DNA of 64,000 nucleotides from Sphingomonas sanguinis NBRC 13937. GTDB taxonomy: Bacteria; Pseudomonadota; Alphaproteobacteria; Sphingomonadales; Sphingomonadaceae. The position numbers and the translations under genes are program-made. The stretch covers positions 1-64,000 of the forward strand of contig NZ_BCTY01000007.1 in NCBI RefSeq assembly GCF_001591005.1, given 5' to 3'. The notes beneath the pieces are model-generated. The model had not been told where the DNA came from, did not search any database, and was given only the letters and a program-made list of their open reading frames with translations. Shown here piece after piece: positions 1 through 8,089 of the stretch; positions within the stretch are counted from its first letter, which is position 1; each line of letters opens with the position of its first letter.

Positions 1-22
1 CCCCCCCCCCGAGGAACAAGGA

Positions 23-2509
23 TCAGAAGTGGACGCGCACCGTCCCGAACACCTGCCGGGGCGCCGCGGTCTGCAAGGTCGTGTAGGTGCCATTCGGGTC
101 GGAAGTCACGAACCCGGCCGTGCCGGTCGAAGCGATATAATGCTTGTCGAACAGGTTCATCACGTTGAGTTGAACCTCGAACATCGGACTGAGCCGATAG
201 CCGGCCGACAGGTTGACGTTGACCGCGCCGGGAATGACCGCATCGTTGAGATAGCTGTAATAGCGTTTGCTGCGATAATGCGCATTCACACCGCCCCACA
301 GCGTACCGTCGTCATAGTTCAGCTCGGCCGTGGCGACCTGTTTGGGCGAGGCGACGACCTGCTTACCCTTGGTCGGAACGACGGCGCCGCCCAGCGGCTG
401 GACGTTGTCGTCATAAGTCGCGTCGTTGTACGCCCAACTGCCATAAGCCGACCAATGGGGTGCGAAGCCCCATGTTGCGGCGGCCTCGACACCACGTGAC
501 GATACGCTGCCGACATTCTGCAACACGTTCTGGTTGCCGACGATGGTCGCGCTGATCGACGAGGCGAGCAAGCGGTTGGTGAACTTCACATAATAGCCGG
601 TCAGCGACAGCTGCACGTCGCGGTCGTGGAAGCGGTAACCCGCCTCGAACGTGTTGGTCATCTCCGGCTTCAGGTCGCCCCGAATATAGTTGAACCCGGC
701 CTGCGAACTGCTGGAAAAGGGGCCTGCCGAGGTCGAGGCGACGAACGCGGCCATGTTGCGCGTATAGTCGCCGAACAGCTCGCTATGCGGATCGAGCGTG
801 TAGAGAACGCCGATGGTCGGCAGGAACCAGTTTTTCGCCTGGATCGAACCGTCGATCGGCTTGCGGCTGACGATGCTGTGCGCGTTGTTGGTGGAGACCA
901 CGCCCTTCACCCCGGCATTGAGGCGCAGTGCTTCCGTTACCTGCCAGGTATCGCTGAGGTCGAGCTGTACCGTGTCGGTCCGATATTCGTTCTGATAATT
1001 GGTGAAGAAGGGGTTGGTGTAGAATTGCTGGAATTCCGCCGGCGCCTTGCCCGCCTGAAGACCGTAGAGGTAATTGGCCTGGTCGAAGGCGTTATGCTCG
1101 TACCAGATACCGCCCTCAATCTTGTGGCGACCAGCCTGGAAGGTCAGGCGGGAAATGACGCCCTTGCGGTCGATATTGTAGCGATTGGCCGACACCGAGA
1201 TGGGCGAGCCGCCAAAGGCGGCAGGGGTCGGGTCGTAGGGATCGGCCCAGGTGCCGATGCCCTTGTCCAGATGGAGGTAGCCGGTGGTGAAACCCGAAAG
1301 CCGCGACCCCAGGCGATAGGCCAGCTTTTCATAGGCCAGCAGGTCGCGGCGCACGCCCCCACCCTGATACACCGCGTCATCGGCGTTGACATAAGGGGCG
1401 GGCGGGGTGCCGCCGTTCTGGACGATCGTCGCCAGCTGCTCGGCGAGCGCGAAGGTCGGGATATTGTCGAACCGCCACCCATAGGTCTTCAGACGACTGA
1501 GCGAGGTATCGTTATAGTCGTCCTCGCGCCGATCGATCAGGTCGAGAAAGGTGGTCGAGGTGACGTCGTCGCCCAAGGGCTGAATATATTTGGCGTTGAT
1601 CTGATCCTGGACCTGCTGGCCCCAGCCGCGCCATTTGCCCTGCCGGTCATGTGCATAGGAGATGGCCAGCCGACCACCCCAGGGCAGATCGCCGGTGTTG
1701 ATCCGGCCGAAGCTGCGCCAGGACTGGGCACTGCCATAGCTCTGCTCCAGGTCGACGCCGAACATGTGGGTCGGATCTATCGAGGTGAAGTCGACCGTGC
1801 CGCCGATGTTGCTGGTGGACGCGGTGCCCAGCGCGCCGCTCCCCTGCGACAGCGTCGCGGCGCCGTTATTCTCGGTCAGCAGCGCGCGGTTGATCGAGAG
1901 GCCGTTGTTGTTGCGATACTGCATGTTGCCAAGCGGCACGCCATCAAGCGTATAGCCCATCTGGTCCGTCAGGAAGCCGCGGATCGACAGCTGCGTTGCC
2001 GCCTCATAGGTGCCATGCGCGTCGGAGGAGTCGAAATTCACGCCGGGCAGCCGCCCCAGCGACCGAAGGGGCGAAGTGCCGGGCGTGGTCTTCTCCATCG
2101 CCTTGGCGGACACGGTCTGCACCTGCCGCGATTGGCCCCGGCCCAGGACAACAATATCCTGGTTCGCGCTGGCCTCTGCCGCGACGGCGGTGGCCGTCGA
2201 CGTATCGACCAAGGCCTTTAGCGAGATCATCGACGGCGTCTCGCTCGCGATGGCCAGCCCCTGACCCGCGATCAACCGACGCAGCGCCTCGCTGCGCGTC
2301 AGCCGCCCGCGCAGGGCGGTCACATGCCGGTTCGCCACCGCATCATAGGGAAATATGACGTGGATGCCCGCCTGCCGCGCGAACTGGTTGAGCGCAGTGG
2401 CGGTGTCGCTGGCTGGTATGTCGAAGCGGATCGGCGTGCTGTCCCGCATCTGTGCGACAGCCGGCATCGCGACCGCCAGCATGGCGGTCGTTGTCATGAA
2501 CTTGAACAT
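23..2509 (-). CDS. TonB-dependent receptor with N-terminal STN signalling domain (FecA type)
   Basis: Outer-membrane receptor importing an iron complex or similar ligand with TonB energy, also signalling through its N-terminus. About 828 aa from the ATG at 2509, which follows an AGGGA ribosome site; longer in-frame readings would run into the upstream FecR gene. A signal peptide (roughly residues 1-20, ending AVAQ) is followed by an STN domain (about 25-100, 'ATALNQFARQAG'), a plug with 'LSIRGF' and 'YTLDGVPL', and a beta-barrel ending in VRVHF, the expected terminal aromatic. It lies downstream of a FecR and an ECF sigma gene on the same strand, so this is a cell-surface signalling trio. The substrate cannot be read from sequence. 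Confidence 0.93.
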   Translation of the reverse strand: MFKFMTTTAMLAVAMPAVAQMRDSTPIRFDIPASDTATALNQFARQAGIHVIFPYDAVANRHVTALRGRLTRSEALRRLIAGQGLAIASETPSMISLKALVDTSTATAVAAEASANQDIVVLGRGQSRQVQTVSAKAMEKTTPGTSPLRSLGRLPGVNFDSSDAHGTYEAATQLSIRGFLTDQMGYTLDGVPLGNMQYRNNNGLSINRALLTENNGAATLSQGSGALGTASTSNIGGTVDFTSIDPTHMFGVDLEQSYGSAQSWRSFGRINTGDLPWGGRLAISYAHDRQGKWRGWGQQVQDQINAKYIQPLGDDVTSTTFLDLIDRREDDYNDTSLSRLKTYGWRFDNIPTFALAEQLATIVQNGGTPPAPYVNADDAVYQGGGVRRDLLAYEKLAYRLGSRLSGFTTGYLHLDKGIGTWADPYDPTPAAFGGSPISVSANRYNIDRKGVISRLTFQAGRHKIEGGIWYEHNAFDQANYLYGLQAGKAPAEFQQFYTNPFFTNYQNEYRTDTVQLDLSDTWQVTEALRLNAGVKGVVSTNNAHSIVSRKPIDGSIQAKNWFLPTIGVLYTLDPHSELFGDYTRNMAAFVASTSAGPFSSSSQAGFNYIRGDLKPEMTNTFEAGYRFHDRDVQLSLTGYYVKFTNRLLASSISATIVGNQNVLQNVGSVSSRGVEAAATWGFAPHWSAYGSWAYNDATYDDNVQPLGGAVVPTKGKQVVASPKQVATAELNYDDGTLWGGVNAHYRSKRYYSYLNDAVIPGAVNVNLSAGYRLSPMFEVQLNVMNLFDKHYIASTGTAGFVTSDPNGTYTTLQTAAPRQVFGTVRVHF

Positions 2510-2577
2510 GGTTGATCCCTGTTTGGATGCGATGGTCGGTGCAGGGATGGATGGCGGCGGAAAAACCGCTACTCGCC

Positions 2578-2588
2578 CGAAAATTTTT
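2578..2588 (-). promoter_or_regulatory. candidate ECF-sigma promoter element upstream of STN receptor
   Basis: On the minus strand this reads AAAAATTTTCG, in the gap between the FecR stop and the receptor ATG. The identical 11-mer occurs at 12073-12083 upstream of the other sigma/FecR-linked STN receptor in the window. Its recurrence in the same gene context suggests a FecI-type promoter element; which sigma factor uses it is inference. Confidence 0.4.
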
Positions 2589-3539
2589 TTAGGTGCGGGA
2601 CAGGACGATACCGCCATTGGCACCCGAAATTGCCTGCACGCCGAAGGAACTGTGGAGCGCTTGCAGAAATTCCTGCGGGTTGGTCGTCGCAAATGTACCG
2701 CCGATGCGCAGGCGCGACAGCGCCGGGTCGCCGATGACGATCTTGTTGGTAAGATAGCGGTTCATTTCCGCCAGTGCATAATCCAGGCTCTCGCCGTTGA
2801 GGACCAGCGTGCCGCGCTGCCACGCAGTCACCCGGGCCATATCGCTGCCGTCGCGCGAATGGACGGTCCATTGGCCTGCGGTCGCCACCGCGACCTCGCC
2901 CCGTTCCAGCTGTCTTTGCGCGCCGTCGAAAATCTGACCTTGAAGGACCGCCAGTTCGCATCCGGTCGGCCGCAGTCGCGCATTATACAGGCCCGGTACC
3001 AGCTCGAACCGGCCATCGGGTGCGATCAGCTCCAGCCGATGCGGCGAGCCGAGCTGGATCGCGACCTCGCCTCGTTCGAGCCAGAGGCGATCCGGCGTGC
3101 CATCCTTCCAATAGACGCAACTGTCGGTGTTGAGTTTCAGCGAAAGGCCGGGCCCTGCCGCTACCGTCGCCCGTTCGCCGACTTGGGTCACGGCCTTGTC
3201 GCGGGCATTGGCGCGATAGGCCCAGCCGCCGCCCACAACCATGACGGCGGCGACCGACGCGGCCGCGCGCAGCATGTGCCGCCGGTCAGACCGGTCGGGT
3301 CCGGCCGGCATCACCGTCTCGAGCTGGTGCTGCACATCTCCACGCGTCACCCGCAGGCGATCGAGGTCACGCCAGGCGCTGGCGACCTCGGCAAAGGCGA
3401 CGGCGTGGCGCACGTCCGTATCGCGCCACGCCTCGAATGCCGCAAGGTCCGCCGAGCCCGCATCGAGCGCAGCGAGCCATGCCGCAGCTTCGTCGGTCAG
3501 GTCAGCGTCGCGCGGCTGGTCTGGGCAATGGCTGGACAA
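2589..3539 (-). CDS. FecR-type anti-sigma factor
   Basis: Inner-membrane anti-sigma regulator, 316 aa, that relays receptor occupancy to the ECF sigma factor encoded just upstream. The N-terminal DUF4880-like cytoplasmic part has 'AAWLAALDAGSADLAAFEAW'. A membrane segment lies near residues 88-107 ('AAASVAAVMVVGGGWAYRA'), followed by a periplasmic FecR domain ('LWLERGEVAIQLG'). The start is a TTG at 3539 preceded by a strong GGAGG at five-base spacing, so the rare codon is believable. It overlaps the sigma gene by 43 bases, implying translational coupling. The C-terminal 'ALAEMNRYLTNKIVIGDPAL' region is the part expected to contact the receptor STN domain. Confidence 0.9.
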   Translation of the reverse strand: MSSHCPDQPRDADLTDEAAAWLAALDAGSADLAAFEAWRDTDVRHAVAFAEVASAWRDLDRLRVTRGDVQHQLETVMPAGPDRSDRRHMLRAAASVAAVMVVGGGWAYRANARDKAVTQVGERATVAAGPGLSLKLNTDSCVYWKDGTPDRLWLERGEVAIQLGSPHRLELIAPDGRFELVPGLYNARLRPTGCELAVLQGQIFDGAQRQLERGEVAVATAGQWTVHSRDGSDMARVTAWQRGTLVLNGESLDYALAEMNRYLTNKIVIGDPALSRLRIGGTFATTNPQEFLQALHSSFGVQAISGANGGIVLSRT

Positions 3540-4072
3540 AATTCCTCCGCCAGGGACTCGCTTTCGCGACGCGCCTTCGTGATGAGGGCAAGACCCTTAG
3601 CGATATGCTTTTCAACGGTCGAGACGGATAAGGAAAGCGACTGGGCGATCGCGGTGGGGGATAGGCCTTGAACCTTGCGCATATGGACGACGCGCGCACA
3701 TTGCGGGGGCAGGGCATCGATCCAGCCGGCCAGACGCTGCAATTCGGATCGTCCGGCGGCGACCGCAAAGGCATCCGGCGCGGGATCGGCGATGTCGGGC
3801 ATCTCCAGCGACGCCAGCACGTCGATGCGGACCACATTGGCCCGCCGTATCCGCTCCAACGCCAGATGATGGACGATGGTCAGGACAAAGGCCCGTGGTG
3901 AGGATATCGAGCGATGATCCGCGGTGTTCAGGACACGGGCATAGGCTTCCTGCACCAAGTCGTCCGCTTCGTCCCGCCCGCAGAAATAGGCCGCCCTGGC
4001 CCGATAGGCGGCTGCGTGGGGCAGCACCTCGGCCATGAACCAACGGTCTATTTCGCGCAGCCAGCTCAACAC
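3497..4072 (-). CDS. ECF sigma-70 factor, FecI type
   Basis: Extracytoplasmic-function sigma factor directing transcription of the adjacent receptor gene. Region 2 contains 'DDLVQEAYARVL', the core-binding and -10 recognition helix, and region 4 contains 'LSPTAIAQSLSLSVSTVEKHI', a helix-turn-helix for the -35 element. The start is uncertain: the frame is open up to a TTG at 4168 without a ribosome site. The GTG at 4072 (GGAG three bases upstream) fits the usual FecI N-terminus, where 'RWFMAEVLPH' lies close to the beginning. It overlaps the FecR gene by 43 bases. No conserved motif is missing. Confidence 0.85.
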   Translation of the reverse strand: MLSWLREIDRWFMAEVLPHAAAYRARAAYFCGRDEADDLVQEAYARVLNTADHRSISSPRAFVLTIVHHLALERIRRANVVRIDVLASLEMPDIADPAPDAFAVAAGRSELQRLAGWIDALPPQCARVVHMRKVQGLSPTAIAQSLSLSVSTVEKHIAKGLALITKARRESESLAEEFCPAIAQTSRATLT

Positions 4073-4331
4073 ATGCTCCGGTGATCGGAGCGGCGTGTAG
4101 GTCTGCTTCTTTACAGGAACGCGACACCGGGCATGGTTCGGCCGTCGATCAGGAAGCGGCGGTCTCAACGCAAGCGTCGTACGCGGCCGTCACTCGTTGA
4201 GGCGGTGGGCGGTCACATGCGGACGCGCTGGCAATGCGCAACGTATCAGAGGATGCGCCTTGGCGCGCTTTTCCCAAGCGTCATGCGTTTGGTAAGCGCG
4301 TTTTAGCGCAAACCCATGAGGAGCAAGCAGG

Positions 4332-4598
4332 ATGACCTACGCCGTTTTCACCTTCGCCACTCTCCTGTTGCCCCTGACCCTTGGGGCAACCGAGGTACGA
4401 GCCCAAGCGCAGCCCGATTCCGGAAAGAAGGCCTGCGTCGCCGAGGCGCGGCGCCTATGCCCGATGGAGATGAAATCGATGAGCCGCAAGAAGGTGGAGG
4501 CTTGCATGATCCAAAAGATCGATCAGACCTCGCCGACCTGTCATGCCGCGATGTTGCGGATCAAGGCTGAGCGGGAGGCGGCGACGCCCCGCCGCTGA
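4332..4598 (+). CDS. small secreted cysteine-rich protein
   Basis: An 88-aa exported protein of unknown function. Residues 1-25 look like a signal peptide ending VRAQA. The mature part has four cysteines at 35, 43, 58 and 70. The pattern 'AC..EARRLCP ... EACM...DQTSPTC' resembles one unit of the cysteine-rich repeat family (PF00839, the Golgi GLG1-type repeat) that also occurs singly in proteobacterial periplasmic proteins. The four cysteines could form two disulfides after export. An AGCAGG sequence precedes the ATG. Its 3' end overlaps the convergent methyltransferase gene by 38 bases. The family match is from memory of the pattern and is moderate. Confidence 0.75.
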   Translation: MTYAVFTFATLLLPLTLGATEVRAQAQPDSGKKACVAEARRLCPMEMKSMSRKKVEACMIQKIDQTSPTCHAAMLRIKAEREAATPRR

Positions 4599-5079
4599 TC
4601 CCCAGCGCGCGATTCTCCGCGCCGATACGGACGTACAGCATCGCCGCGTTCAGGACCGTGAACAGCGCGGCGATGCCGACCAATCCGAAGGTCAGGGGCA
4701 GCACGGCAATCTCCGCAGTGACCACGGCGTAATTGGGATGGCGCAGGAAGCGAAACGGCCCCTTGGCGACGAGCGATGCGCCGGGCAGGACGATGATCCG
4801 CGTCGTCCAACGCGGCCCCAAAGTCGCCAGCACCCAGACCCGCATCCCCTGCAACATGGCGAAGATCAGCAGCAGCGGCCAGGACACCGCGCGGTCGCCG
4901 ACGCTGAACCACAGCGCGAGCAGCCATGCGGTGTGCATCGTCACCATCACGGGATAGTGGTTCGCACCATATTCCCGCGCACCCGCCGCCATCAGCCGGG
5001 CGGTGTTGCGTTTGGCGATGACCAACTCGCTGAGCCGCTGGAGCGTCACGAATGCCATAATGGCATAGGGCAGGTTCAT
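4561..5079 (-). CDS. isoprenylcysteine carboxyl methyltransferase (ICMT)-like membrane methyltransferase
   Basis: A 172-aa integral membrane SAM-dependent methyltransferase with about four hydrophobic segments ('LLALWFSV', 'PLLLIFAMLQGM', 'AEIAVLPLTFGLVGIAALF'). It carries the family C-terminal signature 'RFLRHPNY' followed by 'YVRIGAENRAL'. The ATG at 5079 overlaps the stop of the type III PKS gene (ATGA, 4 bases), so the two are translationally coupled. In Bacillus subtilis the equivalent pair (BpsA/BpsB) makes and O-methylates alkylpyrones, and related pairs modify alkylresorcinols. The likely substrate is therefore the polyketide product rather than a prenylated protein. The exact product is inference. 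Confidence 0.85.
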   Translation of the reverse strand: MNLPYAIMAFVTLQRLSELVIAKRNTARLMAAGAREYGANHYPVMVTMHTAWLLALWFSVGDRAVSWPLLLIFAMLQGMRVWVLATLGPRWTTRIIVLPGASLVAKGPFRFLRHPNYAVVTAEIAVLPLTFGLVGIAALFTVLNAAMLYVRIGAENRALGISGGASPPPAQP

Positions 5080-6128
5080 CGGTCGCACTCCAGGACCAGC
5101 GAGGACGCAGTGAAGCCCGGTCCCAGCGCACTGAGCAGGGCGCGGGGCGGCAGGCCTTCTCGACGATATCGGTCCAGTACGAACAATACGGTTGGCGCGG
5201 ACATATTGCCATGATCGCGTAGCACGGCGCGTTCCTGTGCCATCGCGCCGCGCTCCAGGCCAAGGGCGCTTTCCAGCGCATCCAGCACGCGGGCCCCGCC
5301 CGGGTGGCAGATGAAGCGGTCGATGTCGGACAGGGCCAAACCCTGCGTGGCGAGCATCTCGGTGACCGCCTGCCGCATCTCGCGTTCGACAAAGCTGGGG
5401 ATCGCGCGATTGAGAACCACCGCGAGGCCCGTCTGCTCGGTCCGCCAGCCCATGATGTCGAGCGTGTCGCTCCACGTCTTTTCCGCGCTGCCGACAATGC
5501 GCGCGAAGCCAGATTGACCCGTGCGCAACAGGCACGCCGCCGCGCCGTCGCCGAAAAGGGCAGTAGAGATCAAGTCGGCCTTGTCCGCGCCGCTGGTCCG
5601 AAGCGCCAGGCTGCACAGCTCGACGGTCACGAACAGCACGGTCGAACCCGGTCGTGCCCGCGCCAGATCGGCGGCCAGTGCCAGGCCCGTGGCCCCACCC
5701 GCACAGCCCAGGCCGAAGACCGGCACCCGCCGTACGTCATTGCGAAACGCGAGTTGGGCCATCGCCCGCGCCTCCAGACTCGGCGTCGCGATTCCGGTCG
5801 AGGAAACGGTCACGATGGCGTCGACATCCCCAGCCTCCAGGCCTGCTTCCTTCAGCGCATCGCTGGCTGCCGCGACGAACAAGTCGAGCGCGACGTCGAG
5901 ATAGGCGGCGCTGCGCTCCTCGAACGAGCGGGGGGTGCGATACCAGTCGAGTGGCATGGCCAGTTGACGCTCGGCGATACCCGCATGGTCGAAAACCGGG
6001 GCGAGCCGGTCGAAATCGGCGAAGCGGTCACCGATCAGCTCACGCGCGGTGGCGAGGGCTTGATCCTGGGACAGTCGATGGTGGGGCGTGCGCGTTGCAA
6101 GCGACAGAAGGGCAACCGAGGAAGACAT
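5076..6128 (-). CDS. type III polyketide synthase (chalcone/stilbene synthase family)
   Basis: A homodimeric cytosolic enzyme condensing an acyl-CoA starter with malonyl-CoA units to alkylpyrones or alkylresorcinols. Its 350 aa match the family length. The catalytic triad is visible: Cys142 in 'GLGCAGG', His275 in 'FICHPGG' and Asn308 in 'HGNMSAPTVLF'. The C-terminal 'ALGPGFTASSLVLEC' loop is also typical. The downstream ICMT-like gene overlaps its stop codon, and an MFS exporter is divergently transcribed 109 bases away across a 19-base palindrome. That layout suggests one co-regulated make, methylate and export unit. Starter-chain length cannot be predicted. Confidence 0.93.
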   Translation of the reverse strand: MSSSVALLSLATRTPHHRLSQDQALATARELIGDRFADFDRLAPVFDHAGIAERQLAMPLDWYRTPRSFEERSAAYLDVALDLFVAAASDALKEAGLEAGDVDAIVTVSSTGIATPSLEARAMAQLAFRNDVRRVPVFGLGCAGGATGLALAADLARARPGSTVLFVTVELCSLALRTSGADKADLISTALFGDGAAACLLRTGQSGFARIVGSAEKTWSDTLDIMGWRTEQTGLAVVLNRAIPSFVEREMRQAVTEMLATQGLALSDIDRFICHPGGARVLDALESALGLERGAMAQERAVLRDHGNMSAPTVLFVLDRYRREGLPPRALLSALGPGFTASSLVLECDR

Positions 6129-6172
6129 GCACCGTCCGAGTAGCCGGCGAACCGGCGGAAATGATTCTGAGG

Positions 6173-6191
6173 CGCAACGATCGGCGTTGCG
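6173..6191. promoter_or_regulatory. 19-base palindrome in the PKS/MFS divergent promoter region
   Basis: CGCAACG and CGTTGCG form perfect 7-base arms around a 5-base centre, placed between the divergent starts at 6128 and 6238. Size and position fit an operator for a dimeric repressor controlling both genes. No regulator gene is adjacent, so the binding protein is unknown. Confidence 0.4.
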
Positions 6192-6237
6192 GCTGGTTCA
6201 ACCTGTCGCGAAATAGAGAGCCGGGCAGAGCGATATC

Positions 6238-7833
6238 ATGCAAAGCGACGATATGACACCAGCGAATGCGTCCCCCGGCCTTGTGACGCAGACGGCGGGT
6301 TTCGCCGCCTGGGCGGGGTTCACCTTCATGTGTCTGGGCATGTTTATGGCGATCCTGGACGTCCAGATCGTCGCGACCTCGCTGCCCACCATACAGGCGG
6401 CGCTGCGCATCGCGCCCGATCGGATGGTGTGGATACAGACCGCGTATCTGACCGCCGAGATCGTCGCGATCCCGCTGACAGGGTATCTGACCGATGTGCT
6501 GGGCATGCGGCGGCTGTTCGTCGGTGCGGTAGGACTGTTCACCCTGGCCTCCATCGGTTGCGCGATGAGCGGCAGTTTCGAAAGTCTGATCCTGTGGCGG
6601 ATCGTGCAGGGATTTTCGGGCGGAACGCTGATCCCCATCGTTTTTTCCGCCGTCTTCCTGTTGTTCCCTTTGCGGGTTCAGGGGCTGGCGACCACGATCG
6701 CCGGGGTTGCGGCCGTGCTGGCGCCGACCATCGGACCGATTGTCGGCGGCTGGGTGACGCAATCCTTTTCCTGGCACTGGCTGTTCCGCATCAACATCGT
6801 GCCGGGTATCGTTGCCGCCCTGGGTGTCGGCTGGCTGTTACGCGGCGAGCCAGCGGTTGAGCGGTCAGGCGTTGCCCGTGCCATCGATCTGGTGGCTTTG
6901 GTTCTGCTCGCCGTCGCGCTCGTGGCGCTGCAGATCGGTTTGAAGGATGCGCCGACGCGCGGCTGGGGTGATGCTTGGGTGCTCGGTCTGCTGGCGCTGT
7001 TTGTCGCGTGCGGGATCGGCTTTGCCGTGCGGACGTGGCGTGCGGCAGTGCCACTGGTCGAGCTTCATTGTTTTGTCGACCGCAATTTCGCCATTGGATG
7101 CCTGTTCAGTTTTGTACTGGGGTTCGGCCTCTTCGGCTCGACCTATCTGATGCCCTTCTTCCTGGGGCTGGTGCGCGGGCACGGGGCGTTGCGCATCGGT
7201 GAGATCATGTTGGTCACCGGCATTGCCCAGCTGGTCACCGCGCCTATCGCAGTCTGGGCCGAGCGGCGCGTCGATCCGCGCTGGCTGACGGCCTTCGGCT
7301 TCGGGCTGTTCGCCATCGGCCTGCTGATGAGCATCGGACAGACCGCGCAGACCGATTTCCATGCGATGATCCTGCCCCAGATCGTGCGCGGGGCGGCGAT
7401 CATGTTCTGCCTGTTGCCGCCGACCCGCATGGCGCTCGGTCGATTGCCCCGCCATTTGGTTGCGGATGGCAGCGGGCTGTTCAACCTGATGCGCAATCTG
7501 GGCGGGGCGGTCGGCCTGGCGCTGGTCGACACGACAATCTTCAGCCGCGCCGCGACCGAGGGGCGCCGCATCGCCAGCCGTCTGCAGGCGGGTGACCTCG
7601 ACACGGCGCTGCGCATCGGCATTCCCCGGGATGCCTTTCTCGAACAACGTGGCAAGCCGCTCGACGATTTTGCGGTGGAGATGGTGCGGCCGCTGGTGGA
7701 AAAAGCCGCGCTCGTTCCTGCCGTCAACGCTGCCTGGGCGATATGCGGTGTGCTGACAGCCATCATCGTGATCGCCGTGCTCTGGGTACGGCGTACCCCA
7801 TATGACGCCGGGAGTGGCGGACCAGGTCTTTAG
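6238..7833 (+). CDS. MFS transporter, DHA2 (EmrB/QacA) drug:H+ antiporter family
   Basis: Inner-membrane proton-driven exporter of about 531 aa with some 14 hydrophobic segments, the number typical of DHA2. Visible family features are 'LDVQIVATSLPTI' in TM1, 'GYLTDVLGMRRLF' (motif A between TM2 and TM3) and 'GPIVGGWVTQSFSWHWLFRINI' (motif C with the following loop). The ATG at 6238 has only a weak purine stretch upstream; an ATG at 6253 is also possible. No EmrA-type adaptor gene adjoins it. Divergent placement from the type III PKS suggests it exports that pathway's product, but a drug or general amphiphile role is equally possible. Confidence 0.88.
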   Translation: MQSDDMTPANASPGLVTQTAGFAAWAGFTFMCLGMFMAILDVQIVATSLPTIQAALRIAPDRMVWIQTAYLTAEIVAIPLTGYLTDVLGMRRLFVGAVGLFTLASIGCAMSGSFESLILWRIVQGFSGGTLIPIVFSAVFLLFPLRVQGLATTIAGVAAVLAPTIGPIVGGWVTQSFSWHWLFRINIVPGIVAALGVGWLLRGEPAVERSGVARAIDLVALVLLAVALVALQIGLKDAPTRGWGDAWVLGLLALFVACGIGFAVRTWRAAVPLVELHCFVDRNFAIGCLFSFVLGFGLFGSTYLMPFFLGLVRGHGALRIGEIMLVTGIAQLVTAPIAVWAERRVDPRWLTAFGFGLFAIGLLMSIGQTAQTDFHAMILPQIVRGAAIMFCLLPPTRMALGRLPRHLVADGSGLFNLMRNLGGAVGLALVDTTIFSRAATEGRRIASRLQAGDLDTALRIGIPRDAFLEQRGKPLDDFAVEMVRPLVEKAALVPAVNAAWAICGVLTAIIVIAVLWVRRTPYDAGSGGPGL

Positions 7834-8043
7834 GCCCGGCATATCGTGAATCGGGTCGATGTCGTGGCGGGGCTGGACCGGATACGCGCGTCGCAGGTCG
7901 CCGTCGCCTACAGGATCGCGCGGGGATCGGTCGCGGCTATTACCCCGGGGCGAACCATCTGATCGTGCTGGACGACCATGATGCGGAGAGCGGCGGCCCA
8001 TCCTGGAAGTCGGTCCCGGTCGCCATGCGTAACGCCCGTCCCC

Positions 8044-8073
8044 GACGACGGCGAGCGAGAGTCCGCCGTCGTC
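8044..8073. terminator. hairpin between convergent MFS and receptor genes
   Basis: GACGACGGCG and CGCCGTCGTC form a perfect 10-base stem with a 10-base loop, 17 bases from the end of the receptor gene. There is no clear T-run, so this is a candidate bidirectional terminator or mRNA 3'-end stabiliser. The rest of the 7834-8089 gap holds short open stretches but nothing recognisable as a gene. Confidence 0.5.
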
Positions 8074-8089
8074 CATCAGGTGGCAGACG

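Noticed and set aside
1..10. Run of ten C at the window start
   Set aside because: Lies just outside the receptor stop codon at 23-25. It could be an intergenic tract or an edge/assembly artefact, and nothing else supports a feature.
7834..8089. Possible short gene or remnant in the gap after the MFS gene
   Set aside because: Short open stretches exist, but no start with a ribosome site or convincing family resemblance. Only the hairpin is reported.
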